From positions 62,001 to 126,000 of the forward strand of contig MCGO01000084.1 in NCBI GenBank assembly GCA_002104985.1: a DNA stretch of 64,000 bases, given 5' to 3'. Below are positions 10,485 through 20,053 of the stretch, in pieces; positions within the stretch are counted from its first letter, which is position 1; every line of letters begins with the position of its first letter. Below the pieces are notes generated by a model. That model was not told the DNA's origin, did no database searches, and was given only the letters and a program-made list of their open reading frames with translations. This DNA comes from Rhizoclosmatium globosum. Its lineage: Eukaryota; Chytridiomycota; Chytridiomycetes; Chytridiales; Chytriomycetaceae. The translations under genes were made by a program, and so were the position numbers.

Positions 10485-11354
10485 TCAAGTCTTTCCTTGA
10501 TCTGCAGCAACAGATATTTTAACATTAATGGTATCATCCAACCTTATTCGGTACAGTTTGAATTTCATGAAAATCAAAAGAAATACGACCATATCCATAC
10601 AACCGACAGCAAGATAGTAAAGAATCACTGTAATCGTATGTCCTGGTGTGAATTGACTATACGTAGCATCGAAAACGAATCCAATCAAACCAAAACAACT
10701 CGTTAAGGCCCCAAACTGTGCGATAACTTTCAAACGTTCATCCGCAGCTTCCATTCCATCACTTATGCTTCGCAGGTAATACGAAAACGTGATTAAGAGC
10801 GTCATATCGAAGACAACAGTGATGAGGCCAGATACAATGGTTAACACTGTATCAACTTCCGTAATAATATCAACATATTTTTGCGTGTTACTTGTTAGTG
10901 TAAACCAGACTACAACAGCGTCCAAAACAACCGTAACAACAAGAACCACTGGAGACATAAAGACAAACCACTGAAAATATCGCATAAACTGCGGAAATAC
11001 TCTTCGAAGCACGCTATTACCACGAAGCCATGAGTACAATATATAGCATTGAATCACTCCATAGATACCCATATCCTCAAACAGGAACGTTATCGTCCCA
11101 TAGAGAGCTGAAGGACACGTATCCCAGCATTTGATTGCAATGTTTAAGTGTGCTAGTATCTGGAATATACACATTGCTATGAGCAGGACGTTGAATGGAT
11201 TAACGATTTGCTTCCAAGTTGTGAAATACGTGGTTTGGCTTTCGAGGTAGACAACACGAGCGAGGCATATCATTCCCATAAGAGATAGTATGGTCATAAA
11301 GAGCTGAAGAGATTTAAACATAGGGATTATGTGTGGGGGGATGGGGGCGTCCAT
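10485..11354 (-). CDS. seven-helix membrane protein, family member 2
   Basis: Intronless, 289 residues, ATG at 11354 (MDAPIPPH). Seven predicted helices with the same landmarks as member 1: NPFNVLL, the loop motif YSWLRGNSVLRRVFPQFMRY, SPVVL opening helix 4, KVIAQFGALTSC in helix 6 and MDMVVFLLIFMKFKL in helix 7. The C-tail is very short. It lies between the tRNA and member 3 in a same-strand tandem row with ~120-bp spacers, too far apart and separately promoted to be called an operon. Function unknown; a receptor-like or sensor role is a guess from topology alone. Confidence 0.75.
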   Translation of the reverse strand: MDAPIPPHIIPMFKSLQLFMTILSLMGMICLARVVYLESQTTYFTTWKQIVNPFNVLLIAMCIFQILAHLNIAIKCWDTCPSALYGTITFLFEDMGIYGVIQCYILYSWLRGNSVLRRVFPQFMRYFQWFVFMSPVVLVVTVVLDAVVVWFTLTSNTQKYVDIITEVDTVLTIVSGLITVVFDMTLLITFSYYLRSISDGMEAADERLKVIAQFGALTSCFGLIGFVFDATYSQFTPGHTITVILYYLAVGCMDMVVFLLIFMKFKLYRIRLDDTINVKISVAADQGKT

Positions 11355-11473
11355 TGTGCCTGATTTAATGACAATCGAAGAACAAAACTTGAAGTCAGAA
11401 AGATGGAATGACCAACTATATTACTCAGTACTCTCTACATTTAACTAAAAAATCAAATATTACTTCCGGATTA

Positions 11474-12373
11474 TCACGGTTTTAGTACATTCGTCGGTTC
11501 TGAACAACGAAAAGTGTTACTTTCACTGACACGCATATTAATGATTGGAGGAGCTTTTGAGCAGAATTTCAAAAGTTGTAGCCGCCTCTTCATTAAAATC
11601 AGAAGGAAAACTATAATATCCAAGGACATTGCAGCCCCATAATACATGATCACATGGAGAATTGTACCACGAGGTTGAAGAGTATAGGTAATATCAAAGC
11701 CGAATCCAATTAAGCTCGCACCAGTTGTATACACTCCAAAGTGTGCTATAATTTTCAGTCGCATATCAATTTCAGAGTTCATATCAGTGGCAATCTTTTG
11801 CAGATAATAAACAAAAGTCGAGAAGACAATTAAATCAAAAACTACAGTTATCAGTCCAGCAAGAACCGTAAATATTAAGTCGAGAAGATTTATCAATTCT
11901 GGTATTTGACCCACATTTAACTGATAAAAAGCCGCCGTCACATCCATAACTACCGTCAAACCCAAAATCAGAGGCGAGAGAATGACAAACCATTTAAAGT
12001 GCTGAGCAAAGGATGGAAATACTTTATGGAGGACTTCGTTTCCTCTCAACCATGAGTAAAAAATAAAGCATAGCAAAATTCCATATAGAGCTGCATCTTC
12101 AATGACAATCGCGATAATGTCTTCAACCGTCAAACTGTAAACCCCATTATAGTTGATCGTAAGACAAACGTGGAGAATCACTTGACAGATACACATGAAG
12201 AATAAAAGGATATTGAAAGGGTTTGCGATTTCTTTCCATTTCAATTTTAGGTTGATTGTCTCAAGAACAATTAGAGTCAATAGGGTTATCAGCCCGATAC
12301 ATGATAATATTGTCATGAAGACTTGAAATCCTTTGAATATATGGATAGTGTTATCGGTCATCGGGTTGTCCAT
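11474..12373 (-). CDS. seven-helix membrane protein, family member 3
   Basis: Intronless, 299 residues if started at the ATG at 12373 (MDNPMTDN), chosen because members 2 and 4 align from that point. An in-frame ATG at 12475 would add 34 residues without support. Landmarks: NPFNILLFFMCICQ, YSWLRGNEVLHKVFPSF, SPLILGLTVVMDV, IIAHFGVYTTGASLIGFGFD and SLDIIVFLLILMKRRL. Most similar to member 4 (shared ITVVFDLIVFSTFVYYLQKI-like helix 5 and Met-Asn-Ser-Glu-Val/Ile-Asp loop), so these two are the youngest duplicates in the row. Confidence 0.75.
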   Translation of the reverse strand: MDNPMTDNTIHIFKGFQVFMTILSCIGLITLLTLIVLETINLKLKWKEIANPFNILLFFMCICQVILHVCLTINYNGVYSLTVEDIIAIVIEDAALYGILLCFIFYSWLRGNEVLHKVFPSFAQHFKWFVILSPLILGLTVVMDVTAAFYQLNVGQIPELINLLDLIFTVLAGLITVVFDLIVFSTFVYYLQKIATDMNSEIDMRLKIIAHFGVYTTGASLIGFGFDITYTLQPRGTILHVIMYYGAAMSLDIIVFLLILMKRRLQLLKFCSKAPPIINMRVSESNTFRCSEPTNVLKP

Positions 12374-12558
12374 TGTGACCGTTTGAAAGGAACTAAGAAC
12401 ACAATAGAATCTAAAACAAACAGTATGTATAGAATCTTCATTAATGATCGGATTAATATAAAAACGGGAACACATTATGTGGTTCGATAAGGTAACATTG
12501 TAATTGAATTTAAAACGGAAATTACAACATAAAAAGTTATAATTGTCCAGTCCAAAAA

Positions 12559-13425
12559 TCAGAGCCTTAAAGAACTTGTACTCCTCGGATCTAGTCGACC
12601 CAAAGTGTTTGTACTTACATTTACAGTTTGAATTGATTTTGAACGCTCACTATTTCTTGACTTCTCGAAGTTTAAGAGCTGCAGGCTTCTCTTCATCAAT
12701 AACAACAGAAAAACTATTGTATCCAGGGACAGAACGGCTCCATAATACAATATTATATGGAGTAACGTGTCGCGGGGCTGAAGAATATAGATAATATCAA
12801 TAAAAAATCCAACCAAACTCGCAACCGAAGTATACACTCCGAACTTGGCTATAATTTTCAGTCGCATATCAACTTCAGAGTTCATGTCTCCAGTTATCTT
12901 CCGCAGATAATAGACAAATGTTGACAAGACAGTTAAATCGAACGTAACAGTCATTAATCCAACCAGAACATTAAATACTAAATCAAAGAGTTTGACCAAT
13001 CCCGAAGCATCCATTTGATCTGTGCGAGCACGAGAAAAAGATACCATCGTATCCAAAATCACATTGATACTCAAAATCAGTGGTGATAACATGACAAAGT
13101 ACTTAAAAGACTGAGATAGTTGTGGGAAAACCTTATAAAGCACTTCGTTTCCTCTAAGCCACGAATAAAGGATGAAGCATAGAAGAGCTCCACGAGCTGC
13201 TATATCTTCAATCATAACAATGATTGCATCGCGAATAGAAATATCGCAGTCACCAACACAAACCATTACTATACAAAGATGAATAATCACTTGACATAGA
13301 GACAGAACTGATAATAGAATATTGAAGGAGTTGAAAGTTTGTTTCCACTTATGTTTTAGGCTTCTTGCTTCAAGAACAATCAAAGCCAGCAAAATCGTAA
13401 GGCCTAGTAGCGATAATCCTGTCAT
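12559..13425 (-). CDS. seven-helix membrane protein, family member 4 (start damaged)
   Basis: Intronless, 288 residues from the ATG at 13425. Upstream in the same frame the codons still read like the paralogues (EPTSNHRIRILKGFQIF), but the ATG that should open them (plus-strand complement near 13477-13479) is out of frame by one base: ATGAACC where member 3 has ATGGACAACC. So either translation begins at the internal ATG, losing ~20 residues before helix 1, or the gene is newly damaged, or a base is missing from the consensus. The rest (NSFNILL, YSWLRGNEVLYKVFPQL, SPLILSINVILDT, KFGVYTSVASLVGF) is intact. Confidence 0.7.
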   Translation of the reverse strand: MTGLSLLGLTILLALIVLEARSLKHKWKQTFNSFNILLSVLSLCQVIIHLCIVMVCVGDCDISIRDAIIVMIEDIAARGALLCFILYSWLRGNEVLYKVFPQLSQSFKYFVMLSPLILSINVILDTMVSFSRARTDQMDASGLVKLFDLVFNVLVGLMTVTFDLTVLSTFVYYLRKITGDMNSEVDMRLKIIAKFGVYTSVASLVGFFIDIIYILQPRDTLLHIILYYGAVLSLDTIVFLLLLMKRSLQLLNFEKSRNSERSKSIQTVNVSTNTLGRLDPRSTSSLRL

Positions 13426-13626
13426 AAATATTTGGAATCCTTTGAGTATACGAATTCTGTGGTTACTTGTTGGTTCATTGTGTCTTTAATCGTTGCCTGA
13501 CGTATTCAATGACCAGAACAATGGAATTGTTTTAGGGGGTCGTTTGCAAAACTCTACGAATGTCCACAACCGCAAATCAGTATCCCAATCCAGATTCGTC
13601 AATTCAAAACACCTTAAGTCAAGCTT

Positions 13627-15264
13627 ATGATAGTTCTATCAGAACGAATTCCCGTTGAAACACGCTTTCACTCAGCCCTCACTTCTCCAAACCACGCAAC
13701 CCCATCGCAATCCCCATCCAAGCCAAAAGCTGTCTCAAAACACGAATCGCAATTAATGACGTGCAATCCGTTTCTCGCGTGGACGTTGATAGCACCTTTT
13801 GTGAATGGGTGCGTTGAAGCGTCTCGGCTGTCACGTACCTGCAAAGACATCTTCGAAATCTGCGAAGATCGTTGCATTCAATGTCGGTTTTCGCGTTCTT
13901 TGTTTGAATTAGTTGCGGATGACGTTTGTGAAGGAGCTCTGCTGCGCCACACTCCGCTTGCCCAACAGCCACTCAACAGACTGATGATCCATGCATTTAT
14001 ACTTGGTCGCATTATCGACTCTGTTAATGCTGCTTCTATTACGCATCTGCTTCATCATTGTATGCGTGATGATCCCTACTTTTCATTCTACTCGCGCTGT
14101 ACGTACGCAAGCATCGTTAGTTACGCCGGATTGACTATATTTGATGTCTACATCCATATTCCTTCGAATTTTGACCTCAAAGAATATGCAGGTGGATTAT
14201 TGCTCCTCAGATGCGGCTATGATGACCGTCTCGTTGAATTTGAATTGAGTATTCCCATTATTGACACTCCTTCTTGGCTGAAGATTAATCAAGTATCTCA
14301 ATTCAATTTATTTGAGTATTTTGAAACTGCTGCTCTTGAGCTTATCCCTATTTTTCCTTCAAGTCAAACTGATTCTGCAACCAACCGCCTCTCCAATATA
14401 CTGAAAAGATTTCTCCCTTCCCTGACTTTGAAAGATGTGATCAATATTCTCTTCAATCCACCTACACATTTATTCCCAAGCCAAGGCCACATGCGAGAAG
14501 CCACTTTTCATGAAACTCCATCAATCAAATTCCTTCACACTTCATCGCTTGCCAAACATGCATTCCTAAGCGATTATTTGCTATCTGGGAAAGTTATAAA
14601 TGAGCTCTGCTGTCGCCGTCAAAACAATGTAACACGTCAAGTCTGTCTGATTCTAACCCCAAATGATATTGCCTCTTGGTTACCAACCCCAATTCTGACC
14701 AAGTTCCTAAAAACAATATCTTCAAACAGCCACATCATCCTATCGGACCAAGCCTCTGTTTCATCCCTCTTTTCCCAACTTTCATTACATCACGGCCCAT
14801 ACAAATGGTCTTTCGAAGTTGAGCTCTCAGAAAGTTCGTTCTCTGTGACGTTCGATGCGTCGAAATCGGCACTTTACCGGCCTCAAATGATTCAAACAGA
14901 AGGAAAACGAAGGTTGAAACTGTTCATGTCAAATACAACAATGCACGATCCTGGACGCGTTTTCAACCAATATTTGTGTGGAGGAATCGTTCGTGATATG
15001 CACGCCTCATTTGGAGTGAAGTTTGGAAACGGGGATGAAGCGAAAAAGCTGTTGAGTTTTTTGAGCTGTGCTAGTGGTGCTGCATGTGCAGGTGAACGAA
15101 TCGGGATGGGAATTTGGTTTTCTTGGACGGAGCTCATCGTAAATAATGAAGGAGAATGCGCCTTGGAGTTTTCGAGACTTCTTGGCGTGGAGGGCATCTT
15201 GAAAAGCGCTCTTGGTGTGATTAACGACTGCTGCAAACCGCGAAGAAAGGAATTGGCGCCATGA
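13627..15264 (+). CDS. uncharacterised 545-residue protein, possible F-box-like N-terminus
   Basis: One intact intronless frame from the ATG at 13627. Residues ~45-90 (NPFLAWTLIAPF...RLSRTCKDIFEIC) have the spacing of an F-box-like helix pair (hydrophobic start, then RLSRTCK), but the match is weak. The remainder is a soluble α/β-looking protein with no motif I know, and no signal peptide or membrane segment. It is divergent from 7TM member 4 (201 bp from its ATG) and convergent with the LRR gene at 15291 (26 bp between stop codons). The first codons are C-rich and the last G-rich, a composition shift seen in several genes here. I cannot assign a function. Confidence 0.6.
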   Translation: MIVLSERIPVETRFHSALTSPNHATPSQSPSKPKAVSKHESQLMTCNPFLAWTLIAPFVNGCVEASRLSRTCKDIFEICEDRCIQCRFSRSLFELVADDVCEGALLRHTPLAQQPLNRLMIHAFILGRIIDSVNAASITHLLHHCMRDDPYFSFYSRCTYASIVSYAGLTIFDVYIHIPSNFDLKEYAGGLLLLRCGYDDRLVEFELSIPIIDTPSWLKINQVSQFNLFEYFETAALELIPIFPSSQTDSATNRLSNILKRFLPSLTLKDVINILFNPPTHLFPSQGHMREATFHETPSIKFLHTSSLAKHAFLSDYLLSGKVINELCCRRQNNVTRQVCLILTPNDIASWLPTPILTKFLKTISSNSHIILSDQASVSSLFSQLSLHHGPYKWSFEVELSESSFSVTFDASKSALYRPQMIQTEGKRRLKLFMSNTTMHDPGRVFNQYLCGGIVRDMHASFGVKFGNGDEAKKLLSFLSCASGAACAGERIGMGIWFSWTELIVNNEGECALEFSRLLGVEGILKSALGVINDCCKPRRKELAP

Positions 15265-15290
15265 AGCAAATTAAAGCTATCTATTATATT

Positions 15291-16427
15291 TCACTCATTC
15301 CAATCCCCACCATCATCATCAGATTCACAATACCCTGTACGCCAATTATTTTCGGGAAGTAATTCAATCAACGGAAAGTAGTCGCATCGCTCCAACCGGG
15401 TCAGTCGCCTCAATGGTAAGGGCACAGGATCACTCAACCGGTTTCCACCCAAATAAAACTTGTACATATCCGTCAAAGCTGTGAATTCTACTGGTATCCC
15501 ACCTTCTAATCTATTATCTGCGAGCCTTAAATCTCGCAGCATTCCCAAACGGCCAAGTGTTGATGGGATTCTTCCAGTGAACGCGTTTTCTGATAGATTG
15601 AGAACTTTCAGTTTCTTCAAGAGACCCAAACCCTCCGGTATATCTCCGCTCAGTTGATTTGCTTGCACTGAGAGAGACTCCAAATTGACTAACGCCGACA
15701 GTTCCGACGGAAGTGGTCCTGTCAACTGATTCATTGCCAAATTCAAGAATACCAGATTCGTCAAGTTCCCTATCGTAACGGGGATTTTCCCAGTGAAATG
15801 ATTGTTGTAGAAGCTGGCGTACTTGCACCGCGTCCACGATCCGATTTCGGCTGGGATCTCGCCAGTGTGGTTGTTTCCGAACACCAGGAAGGATTCAATG
15901 GATATTAAAGACCCAAGAGTAGACGGGAGCGGGCCCTTCAACAACGTTCGACCCAGATTCAGTACTCGAAGGTTTGTCAAGTGACCAACATCGTCGGGAA
16001 GAGTGCCAATCAGGTGATTGTTTTGAAGTGACAGTGTTGAAAGGTTCTTGATGTGAAACAGGGAGGCTGGAAGTGGCCCGGTGATGTTCCCATAACCCCA
16101 GTTGATTGACGTGGTCCTCAGCCAGGATTCAGCATAGGCTTCCTGATACGACGTGGGAAATAGGAAGAATAGCCTATTAAACTTCATCCATTCATCGTGC
16201 GGTAAATCCTTTGCATTTCGGAGATGTAATCGGAGGTTGATGATTGCAAAGTGCTTTGTGAGGAGGACGGTGTTATGCCTCCTGCTCAACTTCCTATAAC
16301 AAAGTACTTTTGACGGATGGATCCATTGGAAAATAGATGCTACAAGTTCAGGTGGAAGCACCGGTGGAAGTGAAGATTCCATGAAGGATTTCAAACAAGA
16401 ACACAACAATGGACAGAAATAGAACAT
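15291..16427 (-). CDS. F-box/leucine-rich-repeat protein 1 (plant-type LRR)
   Basis: Intronless, 378 residues from the ATG at 16427; ATG 16382 (MESSLPPV) is an alternative start. Residues ~22-65 match an F-box-like module (LPPELVASIFQWIHPSKVLCYRKLSRR, then LLTKHFAIINL) shared with the other two LRR genes of this window. From ~110 to 350 run about nine 24-residue repeats of the plant-type consensus LxxLxxLxLxxNxLxGxIPxxLG. F-box proteins bring substrates, here presumably bound by the LRR arc, to SCF ubiquitin ligases. That role is family knowledge, not shown here. Only 16 bp separate its ATG from that of the LIM gene. Confidence 0.8.
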   Translation of the reverse strand: MFYFCPLLCSCLKSFMESSLPPVLPPELVASIFQWIHPSKVLCYRKLSRRHNTVLLTKHFAIINLRLHLRNAKDLPHDEWMKFNRLFFLFPTSYQEAYAESWLRTTSINWGYGNITGPLPASLFHIKNLSTLSLQNNHLIGTLPDDVGHLTNLRVLNLGRTLLKGPLPSTLGSLISIESFLVFGNNHTGEIPAEIGSWTRCKYASFYNNHFTGKIPVTIGNLTNLVFLNLAMNQLTGPLPSELSALVNLESLSVQANQLSGDIPEGLGLLKKLKVLNLSENAFTGRIPSTLGRLGMLRDLRLADNRLEGGIPVEFTALTDMYKFYLGGNRLSDPVPLPLRRLTRLERCDYFPLIELLPENNWRTGYCESDDDGGDWNE

Positions 16428-16443
16428 TGAAACCTCACCTGAA

Positions 16444-17235
16444 ATGCGTGACGTAACTTCTCACGCTCCGTCATTGTCTCCTGTAACCCCCTCGTCCAAG
16501 ACCCCGTCACGTCCTGTCTCCGTTGCTACAGCTCCAAAACATGTATCATCAAGCCTCGCTGCCAGGATGCAAAAGTTCGAAGCTGCAGTTCAAAAGAACT
16601 CGATTCCATTAGCTCCCACTCCACATGGATCTGCGCTTCCTCGTTCCTCCTTTTCTCCAGGTCCAACCCAACCCCTTCCAACCCCGATCCGCAGACTATC
16701 GTACACCCAGAAAGTCACCGTCGAAGCTTCCAAAGTCGATCCAACAGTTACACAGCGACGTTCTTCTGTTGCTTCCCAGCGTGAATCAATTACTCGCGAA
16801 AAGTTTGACGACTCGCTTCCTCAACCAAGTGGTAGCGGTGAAAACCTCAGCCCTAAAATCGTGGAGGCTATTGAGACGCTTCGAGAAACTGTTGTAGCCA
16901 AGAATCCTGTTTCGGATGTCTTTGTGCCTCCAGTCCTCTCCCAACAGAACTCGACGAGAAGTTTTCAGAGTATTGGAGGAGGTGTGGGAGACAAGTGTCA
17001 TCAATGCAGTAAGACGGTTTACGCGATGGAAAAGATTGTGTACGATGACTTTACGTTCCATCGAAGTTGTTTGAAGTGTAAACACTGTGGGACGACTTTG
17101 AAGCTTGGGAATGTCGCGTGTTTAGAGAACGAGTTTTTCTGCAAGCCACATTTCAAGCAGCTGTTTGCACTCAAAGGAAATTATAACGAAGGGTTTGGAC
17201 GCGCTGATCCAAAGAAAACTTGGGGTGCCAAATGA
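16444..17235 (+). CDS. single LIM-domain protein
   Basis: Intronless, 263 residues. Residues 1-180 are Ser/Pro/Thr-rich and disordered. Residues 185-236 are one LIM zinc-binding domain with ligands C185, C188, H206, C209, C212, C215, C233 and H236. It is followed by GNYNEGFG, the tail typical of EPLIN/LIMA- and CRP-like LIM domains that bind actin structures. Likely a cytoskeletal adaptor. It starts 16 bp from the divergent F-box/LRR gene, so the two must share a tiny promoter or overlap in their 5' leaders. Downstream, 84 bp on, the convergent RdRP gene ends. Confidence 0.88.
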   Translation: MRDVTSHAPSLSPVTPSSKTPSRPVSVATAPKHVSSSLAARMQKFEAAVQKNSIPLAPTPHGSALPRSSFSPGPTQPLPTPIRRLSYTQKVTVEASKVDPTVTQRRSSVASQRESITREKFDDSLPQPSGSGENLSPKIVEAIETLRETVVAKNPVSDVFVPPVLSQQNSTRSFQSIGGGVGDKCHQCSKTVYAMEKIVYDDFTFHRSCLKCKHCGTTLKLGNVACLENEFFCKPHFKQLFALKGNYNEGFGRADPKKTWGAK

Positions 17236-17319
17236 TAGCAGCAATAAAAGCATGGATATATTTGAAATGAATTGATTCAAATCTTTGCAGCAAAACAGCA
17301 AAAACCAAATTATTATGAC

Positions 17320-19797
17320 TTACTTAGATTCAGCCAAGTGATGAAGTAGAAGCAAGCCAAACACATTCCCCACTTCAGGATTCGTGTCAGAGACATAGTA
17401 ATTTGCAGTCGCCAGGTTCTTAATCTCGCGTTTTGACCTTCCCTCAATCATTTCATCCTGAATCTTCAAAATAAGAGTCCCAAATTGTTCCAAGGCCCAA
17501 GACTCTAAATTGAACGCAGTTCGATGATACGTACGTTCCGACATATCGATGCATCCAGTCCACAATTCAAGTTCAGTAAGTGGCGGATCGCAATAAGAGG
17601 CAATGAGAAACACTTCTTCCTCAAATCTCTGCTGGTATTCCAAAGCCGCATCGTATTCCTCCTTCCAATCAGGCGATACTCGCAACGCCAACTCCCAAAG
17701 TGGATCCACCGATTCTCTAATCAATCTCTGACTCCCACTCTGTCGAATCAACCGATTCAACTCCAAATCGCGAAACATGAGTCCCATCACGCGTTGACTT
17801 TCATACACGCCCTTTTGTTTTCCTTTCTGGTTTGGATGGGTCAAGTAATCTGGGCGAGTTCTGCAGGGTGGAGCGAGACGGAAATTTACGGCTACACCTG
17901 TTTTTGCGAAATCGACTGCTGTTGAATGCATTTCAGAGAGTTGCAGGCAGTCTTGATGGAATACGCCGGTGCTTGAAATGTCTGCGAGCATCATGTGGCG
18001 GCGGGCGATTAACCCGAGATTGTTGTTTTTCAAGAAGTGGACAATAAAATCATTGATGTCTTCGATGGTCACGTTGGAAACTTGTGGTGGCTGTTTTGGT
18101 GGCATGTATGCGCCAGGAGCGCTAAACCTTGGAGGATAAAGGGATGCGTTGCAAATAACTGTGAACATGTCACCATCAAGATCTCCTCCTGCAAGTTGTG
18201 AAGGCAAATCACGACTTCCGTGTTGCGAAAAGACAACTACGTTTCGATAGTGATGAAGCTGTGGGAGGTTGACGCCAGTAACGGGCTGAACATCACCGGG
18301 ATGAAGGCATGGTGAGCGATAAACGATTAAATCCCCAGTAAGAATATTCCCACGCGTATTAGGATCATTATCATCAACAATTTGTACAAATATACATCCT
18401 TCCGGAAGAGTCCCAGTTTCTATTGATCGTAAATAAACCCAATTAATGGAAAACAAAGACTCACCATCCAAAACTCCCAAGAGCGTCCATCCATCAGGAA
18501 TCTTCATTCTCGCCCGATATTTGATTTCTTTCAAGAAATGGGCCCTGACGTAAGCCAAAGACTGCTGCACAAAAGAATTCTCGATCCAACGAGGAACCTT
18601 CAAGTTGTCCATTAACCTGGCAAAGTTTCCAAAATGACCAATCCTATTCGCTAACGCCATAACACGCTCTGTTGAAGTCCCCAACAGTGCCAATTCTTTG
18701 ATTGAATCTCTTTGGATTTCAAGAAACGTGCTCTTCAACACTCCCAAGTCTTCAAGAATAAGTATGACTTGACGATTTAAAAAAGCCACTCTGCTTGACG
18801 AAGAGTAGTCGGCAATTTCAATGAATCGGCAGTTAGGAGAATCAAACTTAATCATAGATTTCCGAATCCGCATAGTCCGACCTGAGAGAGATGGATCGAC
18901 ACTTAGCATTCCTTTTGCGCCACCAAAACGGATTTGAAACGCGGAAGGTACAGGAGAAAGATTTATGCTGGCAGATTGGAAAGTGGAATTTGGAGGCTTC
19001 TTGTTTTTAAATGAAATCCAAATGGCATCCGCCAAATCGGGACTGATGGTTCCTATTCCATCACTGAAAACGTATCCATTTCGTTCTACGTCAGGAGCGT
19101 GCATTTCTACTTCGTGTGGCTGGATTTCAATGGTGGGAGTTGTTGATGTGAGAGCCTGAGCGAGTCTTGCGGAATAACGCGCGGGGTTCTTGATCATGCT
19201 GAAATCCCCCATCCATGCACGAATCGAATCTACAGTGACATTGCTTCCATCCTCAGGCTCATGGAAAAACAGGAAGCGGCCTTCTTTTAATGACGATGAC
19301 GAGAACGCAAGGAACTTGAAGAGTCGACCGGAGACAGTCACGCCATTAGACAAATGATAATGAATCTTTCCTTCGAAGTGATATTCTCCGTATTGCTCAT
19401 TGTCAGCAAAAAACATGTGTTGTCCAATTTGCGAGCCATCCAAACCAACGAAAGCAACTTGTAGAAAGTGTGCCATATACTTTGAATATTCTCGAACGAC
19501 TCGGTTACTCTGATCGATGTAAGGACCTTCCAAGTACTCGTCTCTTGGGCTGATCTTGAGTTGATGCATCCAACAGTATCGGGACACATCCTCATCGATT
19601 GGCGTGAACTTGAAGCTAGCCAAGAGTTTGTTGAATTCATGGACATAATTCGCAGTCTTCCTTTTCTTTTTGATCTGATTCCAGCGAGTATTCCGAATGA
19701 ACACTTCAAGGCACTGGGCAAGTTCCTGTTGAGAGTAGTTTGACGTGACAGGAGCGATCGCCTGGGACACAAAGGCAGCCAGTACGACCTCAGACAT
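17320..19797 (-). CDS. RNA-dependent RNA polymerase, RNA-silencing type, intronless
   Basis: A cellular RdRP (QDE-1/RDR family), which makes double-stranded RNA for small-RNA silencing. The catalytic loop GGDLDGDMFTVI lies at 18169-18183, preceded by YRSPCLHPGDVQPV and RDLPSQLA. Further upstream come SDGIGTISPDLA, FQIRFGGAKGM and LNRQVILILEDLGV. The first in-frame ATG is 19797 (825 residues). However, sequence like the second RdRP (PLLVSHQLSVIRTW and before) continues in frame to ~20019, where a TGA stops it, right against the start of the next gene. So the N-terminal third found in the second RdRP is missing. It has no introns, whereas the second RdRP has at least two within the shared part. 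Confidence 0.9.
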   Translation of the reverse strand: MSEVVLAAFVSQAIAPVTSNYSQQELAQCLEVFIRNTRWNQIKKKRKTANYVHEFNKLLASFKFTPIDEDVSRYCWMHQLKISPRDEYLEGPYIDQSNRVVREYSKYMAHFLQVAFVGLDGSQIGQHMFFADNEQYGEYHFEGKIHYHLSNGVTVSGRLFKFLAFSSSSLKEGRFLFFHEPEDGSNVTVDSIRAWMGDFSMIKNPARYSARLAQALTSTTPTIEIQPHEVEMHAPDVERNGYVFSDGIGTISPDLADAIWISFKNKKPPNSTFQSASINLSPVPSAFQIRFGGAKGMLSVDPSLSGRTMRIRKSMIKFDSPNCRFIEIADYSSSSRVAFLNRQVILILEDLGVLKSTFLEIQRDSIKELALLGTSTERVMALANRIGHFGNFARLMDNLKVPRWIENSFVQQSLAYVRAHFLKEIKYRARMKIPDGWTLLGVLDGESLFSINWVYLRSIETGTLPEGCIFVQIVDDNDPNTRGNILTGDLIVYRSPCLHPGDVQPVTGVNLPQLHHYRNVVVFSQHGSRDLPSQLAGGDLDGDMFTVICNASLYPPRFSAPGAYMPPKQPPQVSNVTIEDINDFIVHFLKNNNLGLIARRHMMLADISSTGVFHQDCLQLSEMHSTAVDFAKTGVAVNFRLAPPCRTRPDYLTHPNQKGKQKGVYESQRVMGLMFRDLELNRLIRQSGSQRLIRESVDPLWELALRVSPDWKEEYDAALEYQQRFEEEVFLIASYCDPPLTELELWTGCIDMSERTYHRTAFNLESWALEQFGTLILKIQDEMIEGRSKREIKNLATANYYVSDTNPEVGNVFGLLLLHHLAESK

Positions 19798-20053
19798 TAG
19801 CTTCCATGTGCGAATAACAGACAATTGATGCGAAACAAGAAGCGGAAGCCCGGAAAGAAGACGGTCGAGTTGCAGAGCTTCGCGGCTTTGAATTGGTGGC
19901 TCGTATTGACTAATATCCAACGATGCGAGAAGTCGTATGATCTGATTGGCAGGATTAGAACTCGTAGCGTGAGTTTGAAGAAGTGGTTGGGTGATCTCAC
20001 ATCCAAATTGGCAAACATTTCATATGACAATCAATCCTCAGTCCGTTTCTGGC

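Noticed and set aside
19797..20030. 77-codon minus-strand frame between RdRP and LRR gene 2
   Set aside because: Different frame from the RdRP homology in the same place and no domain; not a missing N-terminal exon.
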